64,000 bases of DNA. Source: Pseudomonas frederiksbergensis. GTDB lineage: Bacteria > Pseudomonadota > Gammaproteobacteria > Pseudomonadales > Pseudomonadaceae. Positions 37,358 through 45,305 of the stretch are shown here, piece by piece. Both the position numbers and the translations under genes were made by a program. Under the pieces are notes generated by a model. The model worked only from the letters and a program-made list of their open reading frames with translations. It was not told the DNA's origin and ran no database searches. How positions within the stretch are numbered: the first letter of the stretch is position 1; every line of letters begins with the position of its first letter. Location: contig NZ_CP142104.1 in assembly GCF_035751725.1 (NCBI RefSeq), positions 5,456,001-5,520,000 on the forward strand. Direction: 5' to 3'.

Positions 37358-38533
37358 TCAGCGCTGCTTGCGATACCCCTTCAACCACTCCGCAAACGCC
37401 TTGTCCTCGAGCGCATAACCACCGCGATTGGATTTCCACACCAATTCTTTTTCACGCAACGCATCGATACACGATTGGATGGTCTGGGTACCGGGCACGA
37501 CTTCGCTTCCCATGCTCTTCAGTGCCTTGCTCACCGCCTCCAATGTTGAATCGGTGAAGGGCGCGAAGGGCTCGTTGTTCTGCGAGCGCTCGGCCATGAC
37601 CTGCAACACGGCGCGTTGCGGCACCGTCAGGGCGTTCCAGGCGCTCTCGAATTCGGTCCAGACGCCGGCGCGCAGCATTTCGGCGCTGTTGCGCAGCAAC
37701 TCCCCCAAATGGCTCGCCTCACCCAGTTCCAGGGCGATTTCGCCGATGACGCTGCGCAACATCTCCGGACGGCGACCTACCAACTCAAACGCCTGGTCCA
37801 GGTCATCGGCGTTGAACTGATTGGTCTGGGCCAAGTGTGCGTTCAAGTGGGTGGTGTACGCCTGGGTGAAGGCTTTGCCCAGCAAAGGAAACGGCGTGAT
37901 GCTGGACCCATAGAACGGTTGGTTGCGACTCAGCACCAAGTGGGCGAGCTTATCGCGATTGGAACCGGTGAACACCAGCCGCAGGCCGCTGGTATCGCCA
38001 TCACGCCCCTGATTGAGCTGGTCACGGGCCGCCTTGAGACCGAACATCGCGTTGCCCCCGGCTTCGGTGGTCAATGCATGCTGGGCTTCGTCGATCACCA
38101 GCACCACGGTTTTCTCGGCAGCATGGTGCAACAGCTCCAGCGCCTGGGTCAGCGTCGCCCCTTCGGGCAGTTGCGGCTGACTGAAATCCCAGGACAACGT
38201 GCGCAAGAAGCTGAGTTTGTCGATGCCAATGGACTTGGCAAGCTTGCGGATGCCTTTCTCATAAGGCACCAACGCGGCGGCAATGGCCGAGGCGATCAGT
38301 TCGGCAGGGTCCTTCTCCTTGTTTGCCCAAAGATCGACGTAGACCGCGAGCCAACCTCGCGCCTCGCATTCGGGAATCAAGTCTTCACGCAGGAAGGTAC
38401 TTTTTCCGGTGCGCCTTGGCGCGGCCAGGAACAGGCCTGAGGTGTAATCCTGGATCCCGGCGCCAATCAGCCCGTCGACAATGTTGCGGGCCAGATCCGG
38501 ACGCCGGAAGACAAAACCGGGGTGCTTGGACAT
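37358..38533 (-). CDS. AAA-type ATP-binding protein, C-terminal winged-helix likely
   Basis: 391 aa. Walker A is APRRTGKST (residues 38-46), Walker B VVLVIDEA (143-150), and a sensor strand LRLVFTGSNRDKL follows. The C-terminal ~130 residues (WNALTVPQRAVLQVMAER to ALEDKAFAEWLKGYRKQR) look like a winged-helix DNA-binding domain, as in archaeal-type/STAND-like ATPases. The start codon is 2 bp from a perfect 16-bp inverted repeat, and no clear ribosome-binding site is visible apart from GAG within that repeat. It is a stand-alone gene between convergent DUF3010 and cdhR. Function unknown; self-regulation by binding the repeat is inference. Confidence 0.7.
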   Translation of the reverse strand: MSKHPGFVFRRPDLARNIVDGLIGAGIQDYTSGLFLAAPRRTGKSTFLREDLIPECEARGWLAVYVDLWANKEKDPAELIASAIAAALVPYEKGIRKLAKSIGIDKLSFLRTLSWDFSQPQLPEGATLTQALELLHHAAEKTVVLVIDEAQHALTTEAGGNAMFGLKAARDQLNQGRDGDTSGLRLVFTGSNRDKLAHLVLSRNQPFYGSSITPFPLLGKAFTQAYTTHLNAHLAQTNQFNADDLDQAFELVGRRPEMLRSVIGEIALELGEASHLGELLRNSAEMLRAGVWTEFESAWNALTVPQRAVLQVMAERSQNNEPFAPFTDSTLEAVSKALKSMGSEVVPGTQTIQSCIDALREKELVWKSNRGGYALEDKAFAEWLKGYRKQR

Positions 38534-38535
38534 GG

Positions 38536-38596
38536 TTTTATACTCAATTATGGCGAAAGGTATAATTTATAGCCGCGAGTATAATTGAGTATAAAA
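38536..38596. promoter_or_regulatory. 16-bp inverted repeat upstream of the ATPase gene
   Basis: Perfect arms TTTTATACTCAATTAT (38536-38551) and ATAATTGAGTATAAAA (38581-38596), 29 bp apart, with an internal TATAATTTATA. On the minus strand the right arm is followed by a second TATACTC and an AT-rich -10-like block. The left arm ends 2 bp before the ATG, so the arms could pair in the 5' mRNA or form a two-site operator. Confidence 0.75.
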
Positions 38597-38601
38597 GCCT
38601 G

Positions 38602-39561
38602 TCAAACCGCCGCCCGCTCATCCCCCTGCCGCCGCCGATCCTCCCGCGGACACCGAGCAAACCGAGCCCGATAGCTGCGAGTGAAGTACGACGGCGATTC
38701 GAACCCACAGGCAATGCTCACCTCCAGCACGCTCATGTCGGTCTGGCGCAGCAGCTGCCGGGCCTTTTCCAGGCGCAGGCGCAGGTAGAAGTTGCTGGGC
38801 GTGTCGTTCAGGTGCAGGCGGAACAGCCGTTCGAGTTGGCGTCGGGTGACGCTGATCGATTCGGCCAGGGCCAAGGTGCTCAGGGGCGGTTCGCTGTGGG
38901 TTTCCATCTCACCGATGACGTGCACCAGCTTCTTGTTGCGAATGCCGTAGCGGTTGGCGATTTCCATGCGCTGGTGGTCTTTGCGGGGGCGGATGCGACC
39001 AAGCACGAATTGTTCGCTGACCTGGATCGCCAGTTCCGAACCGTGGGCCTGGCCGATCAGGTCCAGCATCAGATCAATGGACGCGGTGCCGCCCGCACAG
39101 GTGATGCGCCGGCGGTCGATTTCGAAGAGTTCCTGGGTCACGCTGAGCTGCGGATAGGATTCCTTGAACGCCTCGATCGCTTCCCAGTGCAGCGTGACGC
39201 GATGCCCTTCCAACAATCCCGCCTGCGCGAGGACTACGCTGCCGGTGTCGATCCCACCGAGGATGACACCATCGTTGTCCAGCCGGTGCAGCCAGCGCTC
39301 CAACACCGGGCTGACGAACTTCAACGGCTCGAAGCCCGCCACGATCCAGAGCGTCGCGCCTTTTTTCAAGGGCTCCAGCGCGGCGTCGGCGTTGACCGAC
39401 ATGCCGTTGCTCGCCAGCACCGCCCCGCCATCGGCGCTCAACACATGCCAGCGGTACAGCTCGCCGCGAAAGCGATTGGCGACCCGCAGCGGCTCGATGG
39501 CCGAGATGAAACCGATGGCCGAGAAACCCGGCAGCAACAAGAAGTAGAAATCCTGGGACAT
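38602..39561 (-). CDS. cdhR: Carnitine-responsive AraC/GlxA-family regulator
   Basis: 319 aa. The N-terminal ~190 residues are a class I glutamine-amidotransferase-like sensor domain (YFLLLPGFSAIGFISAIEPLRVANR, IDTGSVVLAQAGLLEGHRVTLHWE). The C-terminal AraC double helix-turn-helix includes LALAESISVTRRQLERLFRLHLNDTPSNFYLRLRLEKARQLL and VSIACGFESPSYFTRSYRARF. It is divergent from caiX, as cdhR is in P. aeruginosa, where CdhR activates caiX-cdhCAB with carnitine. The ATG at 39561 begins the typical MSQDFYFLLLPGF; a 21-codon upstream extension is unlikely. Confidence 0.9.
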   Translation of the reverse strand: MSQDFYFLLLPGFSAIGFISAIEPLRVANRFRGELYRWHVLSADGGAVLASNGMSVNADAALEPLKKGATLWIVAGFEPLKFVSPVLERWLHRLDNDGVILGGIDTGSVVLAQAGLLEGHRVTLHWEAIEAFKESYPQLSVTQELFEIDRRRITCAGGTASIDLMLDLIGQAHGSELAIQVSEQFVLGRIRPRKDHQRMEIANRYGIRNKKLVHVIGEMETHSEPPLSTLALAESISVTRRQLERLFRLHLNDTPSNFYLRLRLEKARQLLRQTDMSVLEVSIACGFESPSYFTRSYRARFARCPREDRRRQGDERAAV

Positions 39562-39753
39562 GGAGCGCACTCGGTTGGCGGGTGGCGTGCGGACCTTGAT
39601 ACGCCAGTTGCAAGCAGCGTTCAAGCATCCAGGTCGCTGCAGTGCAAGAGCACGTCGCCGCTGTGCGTTTTGAGCAAGCCCCGGCTGCGTACTTTGGCAT
39701 CACCGGCGCGCAGACGCCGGAACCCATAACAACAAGCTGCCGAGGAACCCGAC

Positions 39754-40698
39754 ATGAAAAGACTGATCAGCTCCTGCGTTCTTGCACTCAGCGGTACCGC
39801 TTTCCTCAGTTCGGCCACCCTGGCAGCCGAGCCCGCCGCATGCCAGAACGTGCGCCTGGGCGTGGTCAACTGGACGGACGTCATCGCCACCAGTGCCCTG
39901 ACCCAAGTGATGCTCGATGGCCTCGGCTACAAGACCAAGCAGACCAGCGCCTCCCAGCAAATCATCTTCGCCGGCATCCGCGACCAGCGCCTGGACATGT
40001 TCCTGGGCTACTGGAACCCGTTGATGACCCAGACCATCACGCCATTCGTCGAGGCCAAGCAGGTCAAGGTGCTGGAGCAGCCCAGCCTCAAGGATGCCCG
40101 CGCCACCCTGGCCGTGCCGACCTACCTGGCCGACAAAGGCCTGAAGACCTTCGCCGACATCGCCAAATTCGAGAAAGAGCTAGGCGGCAAGATCTACGGC
40201 ATCGAGCCCGGCTCCGGCGCAAACACCCAGATCAAGGCAATGATTGCCAAGAACCAGTTCGGCCTGGGCAAATTCCAGCTGGTGGAGTCCAGCGAGGCCG
40301 GCATGCTCGCCGCCGTGGACCGTGCCGTACGGCGCAAGGAAGCCGTGGTGTTCTTCGGCTGGGCACCGCACCCGATGAACGTCAACGTGCAAATGACCTA
40401 CCTCACCGGCAGCGAAGATGCCCTCGGTCCGAACGAAGGCATGGCCACTGTCTGGACCGTCACCGCGCCGAACTACGCCGAGCAGTGCCCGAACGTCAGC
40501 CGCCTGCTGAGCAACCTGACGTTCAGTGCCGAAGACGAGAGCCGGATGATGCAGCCGTTGCTCGATCACAAGGATCCGCTCGAATCGGCGCGGCAGTGGC
40601 TCAAGGACCATCCGCAGGACAAGCAGCGCTGGCTCGAAGGCGTGACCACCTTCGACGGCAAGCCCGCCGCCGACAACCTGAAGCTCACCAGTAACTGA
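39754..40698 (+). CDS. caiX: Carnitine substrate-binding protein
   Basis: 314 aa with a signal peptide (MKRLISSCVLALSGTAFLSSATLAAEP). OpuAC/ProX-type quaternary-amine binding domain: LGVVNWTDVIATSALTQVMLDGLGYKTKQ, DMFLGYWNPLMTQTITPF and VFFGWAPHPMNVNVQMTYL; the tryptophans suit an aromatic box for the trimethylammonium group. It has no permease beside it; in P. aeruginosa CaiX delivers carnitine to the CbcWV permease/ATPase, which is also present here (49.7-51.7 kb). It leads the carnitine operon but is separated from cdhC by a MITE-like element. Confidence 0.9.
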   Translation: MKRLISSCVLALSGTAFLSSATLAAEPAACQNVRLGVVNWTDVIATSALTQVMLDGLGYKTKQTSASQQIIFAGIRDQRLDMFLGYWNPLMTQTITPFVEAKQVKVLEQPSLKDARATLAVPTYLADKGLKTFADIAKFEKELGGKIYGIEPGSGANTQIKAMIAKNQFGLGKFQLVESSEAGMLAAVDRAVRRKEAVVFFGWAPHPMNVNVQMTYLTGSEDALGPNEGMATVWTVTAPNYAEQCPNVSRLLSNLTFSAEDESRMMQPLLDHKDPLESARQWLKDHPQDKQRWLEGVTTFDGKPAADNLKLTSN

Positions 40699-40728
40699 CT
40701 GAACGTTCTCCCTCTGCGCAGCGCTTGT

Positions 40729-40882
40729 GGCCTGTACGGTTAATTCGAGCACTCAAATTCGAGTGTCAGGACTTGCCAGGCAAGGCGCCATGACGAGTCG
40801 TAGCCCGCTACGGCGAGGAATGGCAACGCAGTCTGGCAAGTTCTGGCGCCGAAGTTGAGTGCTCGAATTAGCCACACAGGCC
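40729..40882. repeat. MITE-like element with 28-bp terminal inverted repeats
   Basis: The ends match over 28 bp with three mismatches: both begin GGCCTGT and end TAATTCGAGCACTCAA when read inward (40729-40756 and 40855-40882). The inner 16 bp are perfect. Inside are nested inverted repeats ACTTGCCAG/CTGGCAAGT and GGCGCCA/TGGCGCC plus GTAGCCCGCTAC. No coding capacity. It fills most of the caiX-cdhC gap. No target-site duplication is evident by eye. Confidence 0.7.
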
Positions 40883-40925
40883 ATTAACTGCGCGGTGACT
40901 CACCACGCCTGAAGGAATCCGCACC

Positions 40926-41813
40926 ATGAACCACGACGTCATCATCACCTGCGCACTCACCGGTGCTGGCGACACGACCGCCAAGAGCCCCCACGTGCCG
41001 GTCACCCCGAAACAGATCGCCGCCGCTGCCGTCGAGGCGGCGAAAGCCGGGGCCACGGTGGTCCATTGCCACGTGCGCGACCCGCAAACGGGCAAGTTCA
41101 GCCGCGACGTGGCGCTGTACCGCGAAGTGATGGAGCGCATCCGTGAGGCGGATGTCGACATCATCGTCAACCTCACCGCCGGCATGGGCGGCGACCTGGA
41201 GATCGGTGCAGGCGAACGGCCGATGGAGTTCGGTCCCAACACTGACCTGGTGGGCCCATTGACCCGCCTGGCCCACGTCGAAGAGCTGCTGCCGGAAATC
41301 TGCACCCTGGATTGCGGCACCCTGAACTTCGGCGACGGCGACACCATTTACGTCTCCACCCCTGCCCAACTGCGGGCCGGCGCCAAGCGCATCACCGAGC
41401 TCGGCGTGAAGGCCGAGCTGGAGATCTTCGACACCGGCCACCTGTGGTTCGCCAAGCAACTGATCAAGGAAGGCCTGCTGGACAACCCGCTGTTCCAACT
41501 CTGCCTGGGCATCCCATGGGGCGCCCCGGCCGACACCACCACCATGAAAGCCATGGTCGACAACCTGCCGGCAGACGCGGTGTGGGCCGGCTTCGGCATC
41601 GGTCGCATGCAAATGCCGATGGCCGCCCAGGCGGTGCTGCTGGGCGGCAACGTACGGGTCGGGCTGGAAGACAACCTCTGGCTGGACAAAGGCGTACTCG
41701 CCACCAACGGCCAGTTGGTGGAGCGCGCTGGCGAAATCCTCAGCCGACTCGGGGCTCGCGTGCTCACTCCGGCTGAAGGACGCAAGAAGATGGGCCTGGT
41801 CCAGCGCGGCTAA
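40926..41813 (+). CDS. cdhC: 3-dehydrocarnitine cleavage enzyme (BKACE family)
   Basis: 295 aa. Beta-keto acid cleavage enzyme TIM barrel: start [49 protein letters not shown] with the zinc-binding HCH, then [21 protein letters not shown] and IFDTGHLW, and a C-terminal [15 protein letters not shown]. It condenses dehydrocarnitine with acetyl-CoA to give acetoacetate and betainyl-CoA (known for this subfamily). It is followed by cdhA and cdhB in the order caiX-cdhC-cdhA-cdhB, as in P. aeruginosa. Confidence 0.92.
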   Translation: MNHDVIITCALTGAGDTTAKSPHVPVTPKQIAAAAVEAAKAGATVVHCHVRDPQTGKFSRDVALYREVMERIREADVDIIVNLTAGMGGDLEIGAGERPMEFGPNTDLVGPLTRLAHVEELLPEICTLDCGTLNFGDGDTIYVSTPAQLRAGAKRITELGVKAELEIFDTGHLWFAKQLIKEGLLDNPLFQLCLGIPWGAPADTTTMKAMVDNLPADAVWAGFGIGRMQMPMAAQAVLLGGNVRVGLEDNLWLDKGVLATNGQLVERAGEILSRLGARVLTPAEGRKKMGLVQRG

Positions 41814-41911
41814 ACCCGAATCCGTTCCTTGGATCTGCCGTGAAGGCAGATCCCATGTTCACGCAGACCCGCTCTCACCTTTTCAGATCACCGACCTTTC
41901 AGGAAACCACC

Positions 41912-42877
41912 ATGAGCTTCATCACCGACATCAAGACCTTCGCCGCCCTGGGCAGCGGTGTCATCGGCAGCGGCTGGGTCAGCCGTGCCTTGGCCCATGG
42001 CCTCGACGTGGTCGCCTGGGACCCTGCGCCGGGTGCCGAAGCGGCACTGCGCAAGCGTGTCGCCAATGCCTGGGGCGCCCTGGAGAAACAAGGCCTGGCC
42101 CCTGGCGCTTCGCCGGATCGGCTGCGCTTCGTCGCCACCATCGAAGAATGCGTGCGCGACGCCGATTTCATCCAGGAAAGCGCCCCCGAGCGCCTGGAAC
42201 TCAAACTCCAACTGCACAGCCAGATCAGCGCCGCCGCCAAGCCGAACGCGCTGATCGGCTCGAGCACCTCGGGGCTGCTGCCGAGCGAATTCTATGAAAG
42301 CTCGACCCATCCGGAGCGCTGCGTGGTCGGGCATCCGTTCAACCCCGTCTACCTGTTGCCGCTGGTGGAAGTGGTCGGCGGCAAGAACACCGCACCCGAA
42401 GCCGTGCAAGCGGCGATGCAAGTCTATGAATCTCTCGGCATGCGACCGCTGCACGTGCGCAAGGAAGTGCCCGGTTTCATCGCCGACCGCTTGCTCGAAG
42501 CGCTCTGGCGCGAGGCGCTGCATCTGGTCAATGACGGCGTGGCGACTACTGGCGAAATCGACGATGCCATCCGTTTTGGCGCCGGGTTGCGCTGGTCGTT
42601 CATGGGCACATTCCTGACCTACACCCTGGCCGGCGGTGATGCCGGGATGCGGCACTTCATGGCCCAGTTCGGCCCGGCGCTGCAACTGCCCTGGACCTAT
42701 CTGCCAGCACCGGAGCTGACCGAAAAACTGATCGATGACGTGGTGGACGGGACGAGCGAGCAATTGGGGCAGCACAGCATTTCGGCGCTGGAGCGCTATC
42801 GTGATGATTGCCTGATGGCGGTGCTGGAGGCGGTGAAGACCACCAAGGAAAAACATGGGATGGCCTTCAGCGAATAA
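41912..42877 (+). CDS. cdhA: L-carnitine dehydrogenase
   Basis: 321 aa. 3-hydroxyacyl-CoA-dehydrogenase-like enzyme with the NAD-binding Rossmann motif at the N-terminus ([26 protein letters not shown]) and the catalytic-domain pattern [42 protein letters not shown]. It oxidises L-carnitine to 3-dehydrocarnitine. The ATG at 41912 has AGGAAA upstream and gives [14 protein letters not shown]; the longer open frame of 24 codons overlaps the upstream gap and is rejected. It is the middle gene of cdhC-cdhA-cdhB, with a REP in the following gap. Confidence 0.93.
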   Translation: MSFITDIKTFAALGSGVIGSGWVSRALAHGLDVVAWDPAPGAEAALRKRVANAWGALEKQGLAPGASPDRLRFVATIEECVRDADFIQESAPERLELKLQLHSQISAAAKPNALIGSSTSGLLPSEFYESSTHPERCVVGHPFNPVYLLPLVEVVGGKNTAPEAVQAAMQVYESLGMRPLHVRKEVPGFIADRLLEALWREALHLVNDGVATTGEIDDAIRFGAGLRWSFMGTFLTYTLAGGDAGMRHFMAQFGPALQLPWTYLPAPELTEKLIDDVVDGTSEQLGQHSISALERYRDDCLMAVLEAVKTTKEKHGMAFSE

Positions 42878-42888
42878 ACATCCGCCTT

Positions 42889-42916
42889 GTGGCGAGGGCG
42901 CTCGCTCCCTCGCCAC
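42889..42916. repeat. REP palindrome between cdhA and cdhB
   Basis: 28-bp REP variant GTGGCGAGGGCGC / GCTCCCTCGCCAC with a two-base centre. It starts 11 bp after the cdhA stop and lies within the operon. Confidence 0.8.
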
Positions 42917-42953
42917 AGTTGTGTACACCAGCGACACTCCGTGGAGTTTCACA

Positions 42954-43430
42954 ATGCCCACCCTCACCACTTACAAAACCCGAATCGTCCCCGAATGGGT
43001 CGACTACAACGGCCACTTGCGCGATGCCTTCTACCTGCTGATCTTCAGCTACGCCACCGACGCGCTGATGGACCGGCTCGGCCTCGACAGCCAGAGCCGC
43101 GAAGCCAGCGGCCACTCGTTGTTCACCCTCGAACTGCACCTCAATTACTTGCATGAAGTGAAGCTCGGCGCCGAGGTCGAGGTGCACACGCAGATCATCG
43201 GCCACGACGCCAAACGCCTGCATCTCTACCACAGCCTGCACCTGGTCGGCGGTGATAAAGAGCTGGCCGGCAACGAACAGATGTTGCTGCACGTCGATCT
43301 GGCGGGCCCACGGTCGGCGCCGTTCACCGAACCGACCCTGGACCAGCTCAAAGCCCTGCTCGACAGCCAGTCCGACTTGCCGACCCCGGCCTACATCGGT
43401 CGAGTCATTGCACTGCCCCCCGCCCGATAA
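42954..43430 (+). CDS. cdhB: Betainyl-CoA thioesterase
   Basis: 158 aa, single hotdog-fold thioesterase. The family motif YNGHLRDAFYLLIFSYATDALMD lies at the N-terminus, followed by FTLELHLNYLHEVKLGAEVEVHTQI. It hydrolyses betainyl-CoA to glycine betaine and CoA after CdhC (known for the carnitine operon). The ATG at 42954 has GTGGAG at seven bases; an upstream extension would cross the cdhA stop and a REP. The next gene starts 18 bp later, so co-transcription is likely. Confidence 0.9.
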   Translation: MPTLTTYKTRIVPEWVDYNGHLRDAFYLLIFSYATDALMDRLGLDSQSREASGHSLFTLELHLNYLHEVKLGAEVEVHTQIIGHDAKRLHLYHSLHLVGGDKELAGNEQMLLHVDLAGPRSAPFTEPTLDQLKALLDSQSDLPTPAYIGRVIALPPAR

Positions 43431-43448
43431 AATCCCGAGGAGATCGCC

Positions 43449-44612
43449 ATGCAACCCGTCGCCGCAATTGCCGACTTCCGCAGCTATCCCCTGGTCCACG
43501 CGTTGACCGCTGCGGCAGCGTTGGCCGACCGGGTTCATGTCACGTGGGCCGATGGCAGGATCAGTCCCTTTCATCACCAGTGGCTGCGTGATAATTGCCC
43601 GTGCTCGCAATGCGTCTATCGCGTCACCCGCGAGCAAGTCCTGGAAATCATCGATGTGCCCGAGGATTTGGCGCCCGGCGGAGTCGGCGTCGATGATGAA
43701 GGTCGCCTGTGCGTGGCCTGGCAGGACGGCCACCAAAGCCAATTCGACCCGGGCTGGCTGCGCGCCCACGCCTATGATGAACAATCCAGGGCCGAGCGCC
43801 TGGCGAGCAAGCCACAACGACAACTCTGGCAGCGCGACCTGCACCTGCCGGTATTCGAATACCAGGCGCTGATGGAGGACGCCGACGCGCTGCTCCAGTG
43901 GTTGCTGGCGGTACGCGACATCGGCCTGACCCAAGTCCGCGGCGTGCCCACCGAACCCGGTTCGCTGAAACAGATCGCCCAACGCATTTCCTTCATACGC
44001 GAGAGCAACTTCGGCGTGCTCTTCAACGTGCAATCCAAGGCCGATGCCGACAGCAATGCCTACACCGCTTTCAACCTGCCGCTGCACAGCGATTTGCCGA
44101 CGCGGGAATTACAGCCGGGGTTGCAGTTCCTGCATTGCCTGGTGAACGACGCCGAGGGTGGCGAAAGTATTTTCGTCGACGGCTTCGCCATTGCCCAAGC
44201 CCTGCGCCAGGAAGACCCCGAGGCCTTCGACGCGCTGTGCCAGATCCCGGTGGAGTTTCGCAACAAGGACCGCCACAGCGACTACCGCTGCCTGGCGCCG
44301 ATCATTGCGTTGGATGCCCTTGGGCAAGTCTCGGAAATCCGCATGGCGAACTTCCTGCGCGGCCCCTTCGACACCTCCGTCGAGCAGATGCCCAGGCTGT
44401 ATCGCGCCTACCGCCGCTTCATCGCCCTGACCCGCGAGCCGCAATTTCGCTTGGTGCAGCGGCTCGAACCCGGGCAGCTCTGGTGCTTCGACAACCGCCG
44501 CACTCTCCACGCCCGCAACGCCTTCGACCCGGCGACGGGGGCGCGGCATTTCCAGGGGTGTTATGTCGATCGGGATGAGTTGCTGTCGCGGATTCTGGTG
44601 CTGCAGAGATAA
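43449..44612 (+). CDS. Gamma-butyrobetaine dioxygenase
   Basis: 387 aa, 2-oxoglutarate/Fe(II)-dependent hydroxylase that makes L-carnitine from gamma-butyrobetaine. The N-terminal zinc site C50-P-C52-xx-C55 (WLRDNCPCSQC) matches the BBOX family; the iron facial triad is H213-x-D215 (LPLHSDLP) and H354 (RTLHARNAF), with Arg in VDRDELLSR probably binding 2-oxoglutarate. GAGGAGA precedes the ATG. It ends the carnitine operon at the place where P. aeruginosa has hocS, so this strain can feed gamma-butyrobetaine, but may not hydrolyse acylcarnitines through this locus. Confidence 0.92.
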   Translation: MQPVAAIADFRSYPLVHALTAAAALADRVHVTWADGRISPFHHQWLRDNCPCSQCVYRVTREQVLEIIDVPEDLAPGGVGVDDEGRLCVAWQDGHQSQFDPGWLRAHAYDEQSRAERLASKPQRQLWQRDLHLPVFEYQALMEDADALLQWLLAVRDIGLTQVRGVPTEPGSLKQIAQRISFIRESNFGVLFNVQSKADADSNAYTAFNLPLHSDLPTRELQPGLQFLHCLVNDAEGGESIFVDGFAIAQALRQEDPEAFDALCQIPVEFRNKDRHSDYRCLAPIIALDALGQVSEIRMANFLRGPFDTSVEQMPRLYRAYRRFIALTREPQFRLVQRLEPGQLWCFDNRRTLHARNAFDPATGARHFQGCYVDRDELLSRILVLQR

Positions 44613-44935
44613 ATCACATCATCGTTCTTCGCGAGCCGCTCGCGAAGGCGTCTTGTGGGCAACCGGATATTGCGGATTTCCACAGGCAAAAAAATCCCCG
44701 ATCAAGCCGTGACAGGATCGGGGCAGGAGCGTTACTGGAGGAGCTGTGGCGCGAGGGTGACCAAACCATCGTGATTCAGCTTGGGGCCAGTGTGCCCAGT
44801 CCAGGATCCGGCGAGTTAGCCGAAAACGACCCGCTCATAGTCATTCGTGACAGATCGACGATTCGCCCTTGCCGCCGCTTCGGGGGGCTACCAGAATCCA
44901 GGCACGACCCCAATCCCTGAACAAGGAAAAGCGTC
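44613..44935. other. Intergenic region with a hairpin and degenerate REP
   Basis: 323 bp between the dioxygenase gene and the small conserved gene. A short REP-like sequence lies at about 44630-44655 (TTCGCGAGCCGCTCGCGAAG). A hairpin, CCCCGATC (44696-44703) with GATCGGGG (44716-44723), has a run of seven A on its left, so it would work as a terminator on the minus strand. Nothing else is recognisable. Confidence 0.55.
44688..44723 (-). terminator. Minus-strand terminator-like hairpin
   Basis: 8-bp stem CCCCGATC / GATCGGGG with a 12-base loop; on the minus strand it is followed by ATTTTTTT. The nearest minus-strand gene is gbdR, about 580 bp upstream, beyond a plus-strand gene. Confidence 0.5.
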
Positions 44936-45199
44936 ATGATGTACGCCGATTTGATCGACCAGGAAGACCTGCTGGGCCACCTCAAGGCCCTGGGGCTGCA
45001 GATACCCAGCGGCGCCACTGCCGAGCAGGCATGCGAGTGCGCTGTGCGAGGGCTGGACAGGGCCCGCGCCAATGAACTGCGGCGGATGGTCAAGGACATG
45101 TACACCAGCAGCGCCACCATCCTGCCGGCCGTGCGCCAGGCGATCGACAAGCAGCTGTTGCCCGCGTTGACGCAATACCAGCAGAACCATAGCGGCTGA
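44936..45199 (+). CDS. Conserved small hypothetical protein next to gbdR (PA5381-like)
   Basis: 87 aa, no signal peptide. Helical and charged (MMYADLIDQEDLLGHLKALGLQIPSG, AVRGLDRARANELRRMVKDMYTSSATILPAVRQAIDKQLLPALTQYQQ). AAGGA lies eight bases before the first ATG; a second ATG follows immediately. It occupies the position of PA5381, an uncharacterised gene neighbouring gbdR, and is convergent with gbdR. Function unknown; position suggests a link to glycine betaine metabolism. Confidence 0.7.
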   Translation: MMYADLIDQEDLLGHLKALGLQIPSGATAEQACECAVRGLDRARANELRRMVKDMYTSSATILPAVRQAIDKQLLPALTQYQQNHSG

Positions 45200-45212
45200 T
45201 CGATCCGTTCTT

Positions 45213-45284
45213 GAGCAAGCCCCGCTCCCACATTTGGCCGAGTCTTCCATGGGAACTCGGTTGAATGTGGGAGCGGGCTTGCTC
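45213..45284. repeat. Long REP-type inverted repeat downstream of gbdR
   Basis: Arms of 21-22 bp (left begins GAGCAAGCCCCGCTCCCAC, right ends GTGGGAGCGGGCTTGCTC) with one bulged base, separated by about 29 bp. It lies between the convergent ends of the small gene and gbdR and could limit read-through both ways. Confidence 0.8.
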
Positions 45285-45305
45285 GCGAATACACGCGACT
45301 CGGTT

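Noticed and set aside
40699..40925. A complete insertion sequence in the caiX-cdhC gap
   Set aside because: Only 154 bp with terminal inverted repeats and no transposase frame; listed as a MITE-like element instead.
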